Below, one piece after another: positions 5,994 through 13,544 of a stretch of 13,544 bases of DNA (position 1 is the stretch's first letter; each line of letters starts with the position of its first letter). The notes beneath the pieces were generated by a model. It was not told where the DNA came from and did not search any database. It saw nothing but the letters and a program-made list of their open reading frames with translations. The position numbers were made by a program, and so were the translations under genes. The DNA comes from Prevotellamassilia sp. Lineage in GTDB: Bacteria > Bacteroidota > Bacteroidia > Bacteroidales > Bacteroidaceae. Where the stretch lies: the NCBI GenBank assembly GCA_009775705.1, contig VSQE01000069.1, positions 1 to 13,544 on the forward strand. Direction: 5' to 3'.

Positions 5994-7496
5994 GTGAGAA
6001 AATCATTTCGTTTACTGCTCCTCGGGGCTTGTCTCCTGCTAAGCGGCCATCTTTTCACAGCCTGCGATGACGAGACCGCAGGCATCGGCACCGATGTCAT
6101 GCCGGGCATCGACATCGTCAGCGTCGACACGGCCACCTACCGCGTTAATTCCCGCTCCATTGCCATCGATTCCGTACTGGCCAACACCACCGAGTGCCAC
6201 TTAGGCTGTATCGTCGATCCGGAGACACGCGCAAAAACCTCGTGCAGTTTTCTGGCACAATTCCACCTCATGGAGAACTACAAGTTTCCCGAACTGGACA
6301 AGATGGTGCTCGACAACACAGGCCGTCCCTTTGCCGATTCGTGCGACATACGCATATTCTTCGACAAATACTACGGGGATTCCCTTACCACCATGAAATT
6401 GCTGGTGCAGGAACTCGACACCAACAAGGTCATGGAGGAGAATGTCCGCTACTACACCAGCCTGAAACCCGAAGACTACGTGAACCGGGAAACCGTGTAC
6501 AAGAAATCCCTGACCTATACCGTAAACGACATGAGCCGGGACCAGACGGACACCGACCAATCCAAAAACTACCGCAGCATCGTCGTGAGAATGCCTGCGG
6601 CATACGGCACGTTCATTCTGCGCAAATATTACGAAAATCCCGACTTTTTCCGGAACTCTTATGAATTCATCCACCACGTCTGCCCCGGCTTCTACTTCAA
6701 GAACGAAGGCGGAGTAGGCTCCATGGTCAACGTACAAATCTCCACGCTCAACGTCTACTTCCGCTACCATGACAAAACAACGGCCGGCAACGACACCATC
6801 GTCGAAGGCATGCAACGGTTAGGAGCTACAGAAGAAGTCATCCAGAACACACGGGTGGAAAACCGCATCCCGGAATCCATGCTTTCGGAGAGCAACCCGT
6901 ACTCTTACGTGAAGTCTCCCTCGGGCATATTCACCGAAGCCACCCTTCCGGTGGGTGAGATAACGGCGGGTGAGCACTACGCCGACACCATCAACAGCGC
7001 CCGCATCTCCTTCCGCCGCTTCAACAACGCGACGCAGAACAAGTACAACCTGAACATCCCGGCCACCTTGCTCATGGTGCGGAAAGGACAGGAGTTCAAG
7101 TTCTTCGATGACGAGAAACTTCCGGACAACACCGAAAGCTATATCTCCACCTACAGCAGCCAGTACAATGCCTATATCTTCAGCAACATCAGCCAGCTCA
7201 TCACTGTCATGAAAAACGAGCGCGATGCCGGAGCCGGCGTGACCCCTGCCGATGACGAAGCCACCCGCAACGCCAAGTATGCGGCTTGGGAGGCCCGCAA
7301 GGAAAACAAAGACTGGAACAAGGTGATGCTCATTCCCGTCGCTCCGGAATATATTACCTCGACCAACGCCTACGGCTATCTTACAAAAAAACTGGTGCGT
7401 GTCCGCAATGATTTCAGTCTGAGCAGCGCCCGCATCGAAGGCGGACCTACAGGAAATCTGCGCCTCAGCGTCATCTACAGCCGCTTCGCGAAATAA
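5994..7496 (+). CDS. DUF4270 family lipoprotein, probably surface exposed
   Basis: A 500 aa lipoprotein of unknown function that I assign to the DUF4270 family of Bacteroidota. The signal peptide is clear: basic MRKSFR, a hydrophobic leucine stretch, then lipobox FTAC with Cys24 as the lipidated residue. The next residues are DDET, an acidic stretch like the Bacteroidota lipoprotein export signal that sends lipoproteins to the cell surface. The start codon is GTG; the first ATG downstream (Met36) would lose the signal peptide, so GTG is well supported. The mature part has no motif I can tie to an activity. It lies 56 nt after the GT5-like gene and 15 nt before the nucleotidyltransferase, so the three are probably co-transcribed. 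Confidence 0.85.
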   Translation: MRKSFRLLLLGACLLLSGHLFTACDDETAGIGTDVMPGIDIVSVDTATYRVNSRSIAIDSVLANTTECHLGCIVDPETRAKTSCSFLAQFHLMENYKFPELDKMVLDNTGRPFADSCDIRIFFDKYYGDSLTTMKLLVQELDTNKVMEENVRYYTSLKPEDYVNRETVYKKSLTYTVNDMSRDQTDTDQSKNYRSIVVRMPAAYGTFILRKYYENPDFFRNSYEFIHHVCPGFYFKNEGGVGSMVNVQISTLNVYFRYHDKTTAGNDTIVEGMQRLGATEEVIQNTRVENRIPESMLSESNPYSYVKSPSGIFTEATLPVGEITAGEHYADTINSARISFRRFNNATQNKYNLNIPATLLMVRKGQEFKFFDDEKLPDNTESYISTYSSQYNAYIFSNISQLITVMKNERDAGAGVTPADDEATRNAKYAAWEARKENKDWNKVMLIPVAPEYITSTNAYGYLTKKLVRVRNDFSLSSARIEGGPTGNLRLSVIYSRFAK

Positions 7497-7511
7497 ACAC
7501 AAAGAAGCCGG

Positions 7512-8255
7512 ATGAAAGCCATGCTCTTCGCCGCGGGTCTCGGAACCCGCCTCAAACCTCTGACCGACCATTGCCCGAAAGCACTGGTACGTATAAACGG
7601 ACTCACCCCACTCGACATCACCCTGGAACGCCTGCGCCGCGCCGGTGCAACGGAAGTGGTCGTGAACGTCCATCATTTCGGCGAACAGATCATAGAGCAT
7701 CTCTCCACCCGTGATTTTGATATGTCTATAAAAATCTCGGACGAACGCGACACACTGCTCGACACCGGAGGCGGACTGCGCAAGGCCGCCGGCCTGTTCC
7801 GGCAGGACGGAGAGCCCATCCTCATCCACAACGTGGACATTTTCAGCAATGCATCCCTCGCCTCTTTCTACGAAAAAAACAGATTCAGGGCCGCCGCCCT
7901 GCTGGTAAGTCACAGAAAGACCTCCCGCTACCTGCTCTTTGACAGCACCGACCGCCTGGTAGGCTGGACCAATGTCAAGACCGGAGAGGTACGCACTCCC
8001 TTCAAAGAACTGGACATCGACAGCTGCCAACGCTACGCATTCTCGGGCATCCACACCTTCTCTCCGCACCTGTTTCCGATGATGAGATCCTTTCCGGAAA
8101 AATTCTCCATCATAGACTTCTACCTTTCCGTCTGCGACAAAGTAACCGTCAAAGGATGCCCCTTGGCCGGACTGCAACTGCTCGATATAGGAAAGCCGGA
8201 AACATTCGCCTCCGCCGCATCCTTTCTGGAGGAAACCGGCAACATCAACGGCTGA
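7512..8255 (+). CDS. Sugar-1-phosphate nucleotidyltransferase family protein (MurU/HddC-like)
   Basis: NTP-transferase fold enzyme, 247 aa, that would join a sugar-1-phosphate to a nucleotide. The nucleotide-binding signature AAGLGTRLKPLT...PKAL occupies residues 7-25. DTGGGL (84-89) matches the substrate loop seen as ETAGG in MurU-type enzymes. HNVDIF (106-111) holds the metal-binding Asp109, and DIGKPE lies near residue 224. The compact length resembles MurU (MurNAc-1-phosphate uridylyltransferase) or HddC rather than longer glucose-1-phosphate enzymes with left-handed helix domains. The substrate cannot be fixed from sequence. An AmgK-type kinase partner, usual for MurU recycling, is not in the window. 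The gene follows the lipoprotein gene by 15 nt. Confidence 0.85.
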   Translation: MKAMLFAAGLGTRLKPLTDHCPKALVRINGLTPLDITLERLRRAGATEVVVNVHHFGEQIIEHLSTRDFDMSIKISDERDTLLDTGGGLRKAAGLFRQDGEPILIHNVDIFSNASLASFYEKNRFRAAALLVSHRKTSRYLLFDSTDRLVGWTNVKTGEVRTPFKELDIDSCQRYAFSGIHTFSPHLFPMMRSFPEKFSIIDFYLSVCDKVTVKGCPLAGLQLLDIGKPETFASAASFLEETGNING

Positions 8256-8333
8256 ACCTGCAAAAGTTTAAAAACCGCAGGATAAATTATTTACCCTTAA
8301 CACCGCTCTATTGTTCTCTTTTTCTTTTTTAAG

Positions 8334-8363
8334 AAGTACATTTCATAGAAAAATGTACTTTTG
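8334..8363 (+). promoter_or_regulatory. Efflux-operon promoter with an overlapping operator-like inverted repeat
   Basis: TACTTTTG (8356-8363) matches the TAnnTTTG -7 element and predicts a start near 8370, giving a ~50 nt leader to the ATG at 8419. The -33 position is T-rich (around 8327-8330) without a clean TTTG. AAGTACATTT (8334-8343) and AAATGTACTT (8351-8360) are perfect 10 bp inverted repeats 7 nt apart. The right arm covers most of the -7 element. That layout is typical of a dimeric repressor site, for example of the TetR or MarR families; no such gene is in the window. Confidence 0.6.
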
Positions 8364-8418
8364 CACCGTGCGCTTCCAGAAACTCCGCACATAGTTTTAC
8401 CAAGAAAAGGACCTTACA

Positions 8419-9888
8419 ATGAAACGACGTTTACTGTTGTGTCTTCCCTTCCTGTTCTCCGCCGCATGGCTTCCCGCCCAGACCGTCTACACACTGGACA
8501 GCCTGCGCACACTGGCGCTGACAAACAACAAGACGCTGGCCATAAGCCGCACCGGCATACAGAAGAGCCAGGCCGACCGCCAGGCGGCCGGAACGAACTA
8601 TCTGCCGAAAATCGCACTCGTAGCCGGCTATGTGCGGACCGGTGAAGAGATTTCCCTGCTCAGCAACGACCAGAAAAACAGTCTTTCCCATATCGGGACG
8701 CATGTGGCCGGGCAGCTGGGTGCCGCAGCAGGACAGATCATCGAGAAATTTCCGGATCTGGCACCGCTCATAGGACAGATAAGCGGAGCGCTGCCCCAAA
8801 TGGCCGGCAGCCTGAATGCCGCAGGACAGAGCGTAGCCGACGCTTTCCGTACCGACACACGCAACATGACGGCCGGCGCCATCATACTGACGCAACCCCT
8901 CTACACAGGCGGGAAAATACGCGCCTACGACCGCATCACGCGCTACTCCGAAGAGCTGGCGGGACAGCAACTACGCGCCAACGAACAACAGGTGCTCCTC
9001 GAAGTAGACCAAGCCTACTGGCAAGTTGTCTCGCTGTCCGGCAAACGGGAACTGGCCCGGAGCTACCGTGACCTGCTCCGCCATTTAGACAACGATGTTA
9101 TCAAGATGATCAGAGAAGGAGTGGCCACAAAATCGGATGAACTGACCGTCAGCGTCAAACTGAACGAAGCCGAAATGACTCTGATGAAAGTGGAAGACGG
9201 CCTGTCGCTCTCGCGCATGCTACTGTGCCAGCTGTGCGGACTGCCTCTCGATATGGAAATCCAGACTGCCGACGAACTGCGCGAAGACCTGCCCACGCAG
9301 ACGGACAGCATCAGCGCCGATCCTTCCACCGCATTCGACAACCGTCCCGAGCTACGGCAGTTGCAAACGGCCATGAACATATACAACGAGAAGATAAAGA
9401 TAGAACGGTCCGCCTTCCTGCCCCAACTGGCCCTGACCGGCGGCTATATGACCAGCAATCCCAACGTATTCAACGGCTTTGAGAAAAAGTTCAACGGAAC
9501 ATGGAATATCGGCCTTACCTTGAAAGTCCCCGTATGGAACTGGGGTGAGGGAAAGTATAAGGTAAGGGCGGCTAAGGCCGAAGCCCTCATCGCCCGTTAC
9601 AAGAGCGAGGAGGCACGCGAAAAGATCGAGCTGCAAGTAAAGCAATCCGCCTTCCGCGCCAACGAAGCCAACCGAAAACTGGGCCTCAGTCTGAAACATC
9701 TGGAAAAGGCGGAAGAGAATCTCCGCGTGGCCAACTTAGGCTTCCGCGAAGGCGTGATCAATACCAGCGACGTACTGGCCGCACAAACAGCCTGGCTCCA
9801 AGCCCACAGTGACAAGATAGATGCCCAGATCGACATCAGGCTGAGCCGCCTGCTGCTCAGCAAGGCTCTTGGAACACTCGGACGGTAA
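8419..9888 (+). CDS. TolC family outer membrane efflux channel
   Basis: Outer membrane/periplasmic trimeric duct for exporting small molecules or proteins with an inner membrane pump. The 489 residues begin with a signal peptide (MKRRLLLCLPFLFSAAWLPA, likely cut before Gln21). Two outer membrane efflux repeats follow: each has long helices rich in Ala, Glu and Leu, with strand segments near residues 64-74 and 150-162, then 340-375. TQPLYTGGKI (158-167) and LKVPVWNWGEGKYK (~370-384) are the matching repeat signatures. A Shine-Dalgarno-like AAAAGGA lies ~8 nt before the ATG. The segment at residues ~75-148, between the first two strands, is much longer than in E. coli TolC. It is the first gene of the four-gene efflux operon. 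Confidence 0.93.
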   Translation: MKRRLLLCLPFLFSAAWLPAQTVYTLDSLRTLALTNNKTLAISRTGIQKSQADRQAAGTNYLPKIALVAGYVRTGEEISLLSNDQKNSLSHIGTHVAGQLGAAAGQIIEKFPDLAPLIGQISGALPQMAGSLNAAGQSVADAFRTDTRNMTAGAIILTQPLYTGGKIRAYDRITRYSEELAGQQLRANEQQVLLEVDQAYWQVVSLSGKRELARSYRDLLRHLDNDVIKMIREGVATKSDELTVSVKLNEAEMTLMKVEDGLSLSRMLLCQLCGLPLDMEIQTADELREDLPTQTDSISADPSTAFDNRPELRQLQTAMNIYNEKIKIERSAFLPQLALTGGYMTSNPNVFNGFEKKFNGTWNIGLTLKVPVWNWGEGKYKVRAAKAEALIARYKSEEAREKIELQVKQSAFRANEANRKLGLSLKHLEKAEENLRVANLGFREGVINTSDVLAAQTAWLQAHSDKIDAQIDIRLSRLLLSKALGTLGR

Positions 9889-9946
9889 ACGCGTCGCCCA
9901 AGATGTCAGAAAAAAATGTACACCAACCCATTTACCACCCAACATT

Positions 9947-10936
9947 ATGTCCCAAAAATCCAAACCTAACATGCTGCCGGCCATCCTCATCATCACGGCC
10001 GTGGTAGCTCTCGTCGCCCTCGGCGGCATGTATGCCTTCAGTACCGAGACCGACACCATTCAAGGGCAGGCCGATGTGACAGAATACCGTGTATCGAGCA
10101 AAGTGCCGGGCCGCATCCTCGAATATCGCGTCAAAGAGGGCGATTTTGTACACGCCGGCGATACCCTTGCCCTGCTTGAAGCCCCCGACGTATCGGCCAA
10201 ACTGGAACAAGCGCGCGCCGCCGAAGATGCCGCCCGCGCCCAACAGCGGAAAGCCGATAAGGGAGCCAGGCAGGAACAGATTACCGCCGCCTATGAAATG
10301 TGGCAGAAGGCCAAAGCCGGCTCCGGAATTGCCGAAAAATCATACAACCGCGTCAAACGCCTGTACGAAGAAGGTGTCATGACCGCCCAGAAACTGGATG
10401 AGGCACGGGCACAGCGCGATGCCGCCATCGCCACCGAACGCGCGGCAAAATCACAGTACGACATGGCCCGAAACGGTGCCGAACGTGAGGACAAGGAGGC
10501 AGCCGGAGCCCTTGTAAACCGCGCCAAAGGAGCGGTCGACGAGGTACGGTCCTACCTCCGTGAAACCGTTCTCACCGCTACCCGCGACGGAGAGGTAACG
10601 GACATATTCCCGCAGGTTGGCGAACTGGTGGGAACGGGCGCGCCCATCATGAACGTGGCTCTGATGGAAGACATGTGGGTGACATTCAACGTGCGCGAGG
10701 ACCATCTTCAGCTCTTTAAGATGAACGGGACCGTCGAGGCCGCCGTGCCGGCCTTAGGCGACAAACGCATCCGCCTGAAGGTCTATTATATGAAGGACCT
10801 TGGGAGCTATGCCGCCTGGAAGGCCACAAAGACCACAGGCCAGTTCGACATGAAGACGTTCGAGGTGAAAGCCTCGCCCACCACTCCCGTCGACGGACTG
10901 CGTCCCGGCATGTCGGTGCTGCTGCTGCGCGAATGA
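9947..10936 (+). CDS. HlyD family periplasmic adaptor (membrane fusion protein)
   Basis: Links the inner membrane pump to the TolC channel across the periplasm. The 329 residues have one N-terminal membrane helix (~9-31), the first half of a biotinyl/lipoyl-type domain (YRVSSKVPGRILEYRVKEG, ~47-65), an alpha-helical hairpin rich in Ala, Arg, Glu and Lys (~80-190), the second lipoyl half (TATRDGEVTDIFPQVGE) and a beta-barrel ending in LRPGMSVLL. The frame opens at an ATG at 9869 that overlaps the tolC-like gene. I chose the ATG at 9947 because the signal-anchor helix then falls at the N-terminus as is usual. The upstream 58 nt gap has AAATGTAC (9914-9921), like one arm of the operator, possibly by chance. 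Confidence 0.92.
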   Translation: MSQKSKPNMLPAILIITAVVALVALGGMYAFSTETDTIQGQADVTEYRVSSKVPGRILEYRVKEGDFVHAGDTLALLEAPDVSAKLEQARAAEDAARAQQRKADKGARQEQITAAYEMWQKAKAGSGIAEKSYNRVKRLYEEGVMTAQKLDEARAQRDAAIATERAAKSQYDMARNGAEREDKEAAGALVNRAKGAVDEVRSYLRETVLTATRDGEVTDIFPQVGELVGTGAPIMNVALMEDMWVTFNVREDHLQLFKMNGTVEAAVPALGDKRIRLKVYYMKDLGSYAAWKATKTTGQFDMKTFEVKASPTTPVDGLRPGMSVLLLRE

Positions 10937-10963
10937 TTCCCTATTAACACTCCTCTCCATCCG

Positions 10964-12124
10964 ATGAAAAGTCTGTCCCCCCTCCTGCTGCGCGAACTAC
11001 GCCGCATGGCGAGCGATCCCGTCTATTGGTTCTGCATGGTGCTGGCCCCGCTGTTCTGCTACGTGTTCTTCACGTCGATGATGGCCTCGGGCCTACCGGA
11101 CGACATGCCACTGGGTGTCGTGGACAATGACAGGACCACCACTTCACGGCAGCTCGTGCGCAATCTGGACGCTTTCCAGCAAACACGCGTGGCGGCCTGC
11201 TACCCCAGCGTAAGCGACGCCAGACGGGCCGTGCAACGCGGAGACATCTACGGATTTTACTATATCCCCGAAGGCACCACCCGCAAGGCACAGCGTCAGG
11301 AAGTGCCGACGGTTTCCTTTTACACGAACTATTCCTATCTGGTAGCCGGTTCCCTGCTGTACCGCGACATGCGCATGATGTCGGAACTGGTGTCGGGTGC
11401 CGCCACGCGCACCGTACTCTACGCCAAGGGCGCTACCGAAAAACAAGCCATGGCCTACCTGCAACCCGTGGTCACGGATATGCACGCCATCAACAACCCC
11501 TGGCTCAACTACAATGTCTACCTGAGCAATACGCTGCTGCCGGGAATGCTGATGCTCTTCATCTTCATGGTGACAGTCTACGGCATCGGCACCGAAATCA
11601 AACAGGGGACCGGCCGCAACTGGTACATGACGGCAGGCGGTTCCATGCTTCGCGCGCTGGCCGGCAAGCTGCTTCCCCAGCTGGCGGTATTCCTGCTGAT
11701 GGGAACACTGTGCATGGTCCATCTGTACGGGGTGCTGAAATTTCCGTGCCACTGCGGCCTGCCCGTGATGATAGGAATCATGTCCCTCTTCATCCTTGCC
11801 GCCCAGGGGCTGGGCGTACTGATGATCGCCGCTCTCCCCACCTTGCGCATGGGACTGAGTTTCGCCTCGCTGTGGGGCGTAATCTCGTTCAGCATTTCGG
11901 GTATGTCCTATCCGGTCATGGCCATGCACCCCGCCTTGCAGGGACTGGCCTGGCTGTTCCCCCTCCGCCACTACTTCCTGCTCTACGTGAACTGCGCGCT
12001 CGACGGCTATGAAGTGATGAACGCCTGGCCTTACGTCGCGGCACTCGCCGGCTTCGCCCTGCTGCCGCTGTGCCTGCTCGGAAGGCTGAAGAATGCCCTG
12101 CTCAACTATAAGTACCTGCCCTGA
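10964..12124 (+). CDS. ABC-2 type permease, first of a tandem pair
   Basis: Inner membrane permease of the ABC-2 (YhhJ/YadH-like) class, 386 aa. One N-terminal membrane helix (~20-42) is followed by a large extracytoplasmic domain (~43-185) that includes PLGVVDNDRTTTSRQL and IYGFYYIPEG. Five more helices lie in the C-terminal half (~188-375). This 1+5 layout is typical of drug-efflux ABC-2 permeases such as YbhS/YbhR. The ATP-binding subunit would normally be encoded with it, but none is present. It begins 27 nt after the adaptor gene and ends 19 nt before its paralogue, so the pair probably forms a heterodimer. Substrate unknown. Confidence 0.9.
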   Translation: MKSLSPLLLRELRRMASDPVYWFCMVLAPLFCYVFFTSMMASGLPDDMPLGVVDNDRTTTSRQLVRNLDAFQQTRVAACYPSVSDARRAVQRGDIYGFYYIPEGTTRKAQRQEVPTVSFYTNYSYLVAGSLLYRDMRMMSELVSGAATRTVLYAKGATEKQAMAYLQPVVTDMHAINNPWLNYNVYLSNTLLPGMLMLFIFMVTVYGIGTEIKQGTGRNWYMTAGGSMLRALAGKLLPQLAVFLLMGTLCMVHLYGVLKFPCHCGLPVMIGIMSLFILAAQGLGVLMIAALPTLRMGLSFASLWGVISFSISGMSYPVMAMHPALQGLAWLFPLRHYFLLYVNCALDGYEVMNAWPYVAALAGFALLPLCLLGRLKNALLNYKYLP

Positions 12125-12143
12125 CCCTCACACCTCCGGAGCG

Positions 12144-13382
12144 ATGAAACAGAAACTGCTGAAATACTGGAAACAGTCCTACGAAGACTGGAACGTCATA
12201 TTCCGCGAAGAACTGCGCAATATTTTCCGCGACAGCGGCGTGCTGATCTTCTTTATCCTCGTGCCGCTGGCCTACCCCCTGCTGTACTCTTTCATCTACA
12301 CGAACGAGGTGGTACGCGAAGTCCCCGTGGCCGTTGTCGATGCTGACCGCTCCGCCACCAGCCGCGACTACCTGCGCCGTACCGATGCCACCGCCGACAT
12401 CAGGATCGCCGCCTACTGCGCCAATATGGAAGAGGCCCGCGAACTGCTGAAACACCGTGAGGTCTACGGCATCATCTATATCCCGTCCGACTTCACGAGC
12501 CGCCTCTCGCGGGGCGAACAGTCCTACGTAAGTCTCTTCTCGGACATGAGCGGAATGCTCTACTACAAGGCTGTACTTACGTCCAATACCAACGTCTCGT
12601 TAGACATGAACGCCCGGATAAAGGTGGCACGGGCGGGAAACACCACCCAGGAACAGGACAAGGTGACGGAACACCCCATTGCCTACGAGGAGGTAAGCCT
12701 GTACAACCCGCAAAACGGCTTTGCCGCCTTCCTGATTCCCGCCGTCCTGATGCTCATCCTGCAACAGACACTCCTGCTGGGCGTAGGCATCTCCGCGGGA
12801 ACGGCCCGCGAGCACAATGCCTTCCGCAACCTGCTGCCCGTAAGCCGCCACTACACCGGCCTGCTACGTATCGTGCTGGGCAAGTCCTGGGCCTACCTGC
12901 TCGTCTACATCCCCATCTCGGTATATGTGCTCGGAGTGGTGCCCCGGCTGTTCCGGCTCAACCAGATAGGTGCCCCGCACGACATCGCCCTGTTTGCTCT
13001 GCCCTATCTGCTGGCCTGCATCTTCTTTGCCATGACCGTATCGGTGCTGGTGCGTCACCGCGAGACGTGCATCATGCTCATCGTCTTCTCCTCCATCCCG
13101 CTGCTGTTTCTGAGCGGTGTGTCGTGGCCCGGCAGTGCATTGCCCGCCTTCTGGAAAGGCTTTTCCTACTTTTTCCCTTCCACTTTTGGTGTGAACGGTT
13201 TTCTGAAAATCAACAACATGGGCGGCGAACTGACAAGCGTCCGGACGGAATGGACGGTGCTGTGGGCACAGGCCATTGTCTACTTCCTGACAACCTGTCT
13301 GGTCTATCGCAACAGCATCATCGCCTCGCGCCGCCGCTTCATTGCCCGCTACCGCGAACTGAAAGCCAGAAAGAAGGCATAG
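12144..13382 (+). CDS. ABC-2 type permease, second of a tandem pair
   Basis: A 412 aa permease with the same 1+5 helix plan as the preceding gene. A cytoplasmic start (MKQKLLKYWKQSYEDWNVIF) leads to helix one (~32-53), the extracytoplasmic domain (~54-200), then five helices and a basic tail rich in Arg and Lys. PVAVVDADRSATSRDY and VYGIIYIPSD align with the first permease's matching segments, so the two are diverged duplicates. The frame is open further up, to an ATG at 12093 that overlaps the previous gene. I chose 12144 because CTCCGGAG lies just upstream and the family start fits. It closes the visible operon. Confidence 0.92.
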   Translation: MKQKLLKYWKQSYEDWNVIFREELRNIFRDSGVLIFFILVPLAYPLLYSFIYTNEVVREVPVAVVDADRSATSRDYLRRTDATADIRIAAYCANMEEARELLKHREVYGIIYIPSDFTSRLSRGEQSYVSLFSDMSGMLYYKAVLTSNTNVSLDMNARIKVARAGNTTQEQDKVTEHPIAYEEVSLYNPQNGFAAFLIPAVLMLILQQTLLLGVGISAGTAREHNAFRNLLPVSRHYTGLLRIVLGKSWAYLLVYIPISVYVLGVVPRLFRLNQIGAPHDIALFALPYLLACIFFAMTVSVLVRHRETCIMLIVFSSIPLLFLSGVSWPGSALPAFWKGFSYFFPSTFGVNGFLKINNMGGELTSVRTEWTVLWAQAIVYFLTTCLVYRNSIIASRRRFIARYRELKARKKA

Positions 13383-13483
13383 GGAAACCGCTACGCCACC
13401 CGTTTAGCAGATAACAATAGCTTTTTCAATAAAAGCACGGACAGATGAAGGGGAAATGCTATTCCGTTTTCACAGAATACCTA

Positions 13484-13544
13484 TAAAACTTTTACAAGGC
13501 GTGTAAAACTTTTTACATGCCTTGTAAAAGTTTTTACACGCCTT
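13484..13544. repeat. Three ~20-21 bp tandem repeats with palindromic cores, running off the window
   Basis: TAAAACTTTTACAAGGC begins at 13484, TAAAACTTTTTACATGCC at 13504 and TAAAAGTTTTTACACGCC at 13525, so the period is 20-21 bp. Each unit centres on a near-palindrome (GTAAAA-CTTTTTAC type), so neighbours can pair: 13485-13500 with 13519-13534 (16 bp perfect) and 13496-13508 with 13532-13544 (13 bp perfect). The array reaches the last base, so its true length is unknown. It lies in non-coding sequence ~100 bp past the efflux operon. Confidence 0.7.

Noticed and set aside
6819..8177. 452 aa open frame on the minus strand
   Set aside because: It runs across the DUF4270/nucleotidyltransferase junction opposite two well-supported genes, with no recognisable domain; GC-rich codon use opens this frame.
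8257..8281. Possible terminator after the nucleotidyltransferase (CCTGC...GCAGG)
   Set aside because: A 5 bp stem with a 15 nt loop and no T run is too weak to call.
13420..13436. GCTTTT-TCAAT-AAAAGC as terminator of the efflux operon
   Set aside because: A 6 bp mostly A-T stem with no following T tract; the later repeat array is a better candidate.
1..13544. CRISPR array, tRNA or rRNA genes
   Set aside because: No regularly spaced direct repeats with unique spacers and no tRNA cloverleaf or rRNA sequence was seen; the edge repeats have no spacers.

Overview
The window looks like a piece of a Bacteroidales chromosome (Bacteroidota). The evidence is a promoter element of the TAnnTTTG type ahead of two operons, weak Shine-Dalgarno sequences, a DUF4270 lipoprotein with an acidic surface-export signal after its lipidated cysteine, and the gene neighbourhood panC/panD/short GT5 protein/DUF4270. 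I cannot settle the genus. Most of the window is GC-rich by eye; the first ~600 bases are clearly AT-richer.

Layout. (1) Positions 1-~600: an AT-rich segment with one leftward gene, a zinc-ribbon plus helix-turn-helix excisionase-like protein. It is probably the edge of an integrated element that stops just short of the dnaK terminator. (2) Positions ~609-2597: dnaK, leftward, with its own terminator and a ~300 bp upstream region rich in palindromes. (3) Positions 2901-4939: a tight leftward cluster panC-panD-comF, with a strong hairpin inside the first codons of comF. (4) Positions 4940-5115: a divergent promoter region. (5) Positions 5116-8255: a rightward set of a short starch-synthase-like protein, a DUF4270 lipoprotein and a sugar-1-phosphate nucleotidyltransferase. 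(6) Positions 8256-8418: a promoter with a 27 bp inverted repeat lying over the -7 element. (7) Positions 8419-13382: a four-gene efflux operon of TolC-type outer membrane channel, HlyD-type adaptor and two related ABC-2 permeases, with no ATPase gene in the window. (8) Positions 13383-13544: a non-coding tail ending in three ~20-21 bp palindromic tandem repeats that run off the edge.

How the genes work together. PanC and PanD make pantothenate precursors (PanD makes beta-alanine, PanC joins it to pantoate). The efflux operon would form an envelope-spanning exporter, probably repressible through the inverted repeat. The 5116-8255 genes are co-oriented and closely spaced, but their joint role is unclear. 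I saw no clear new defence or mobile system. The most notable leads are the operator-like repeat, the ATPase-less permease pair, the hairpin in comF, the edge of the AT-rich segment and the terminal repeat array.
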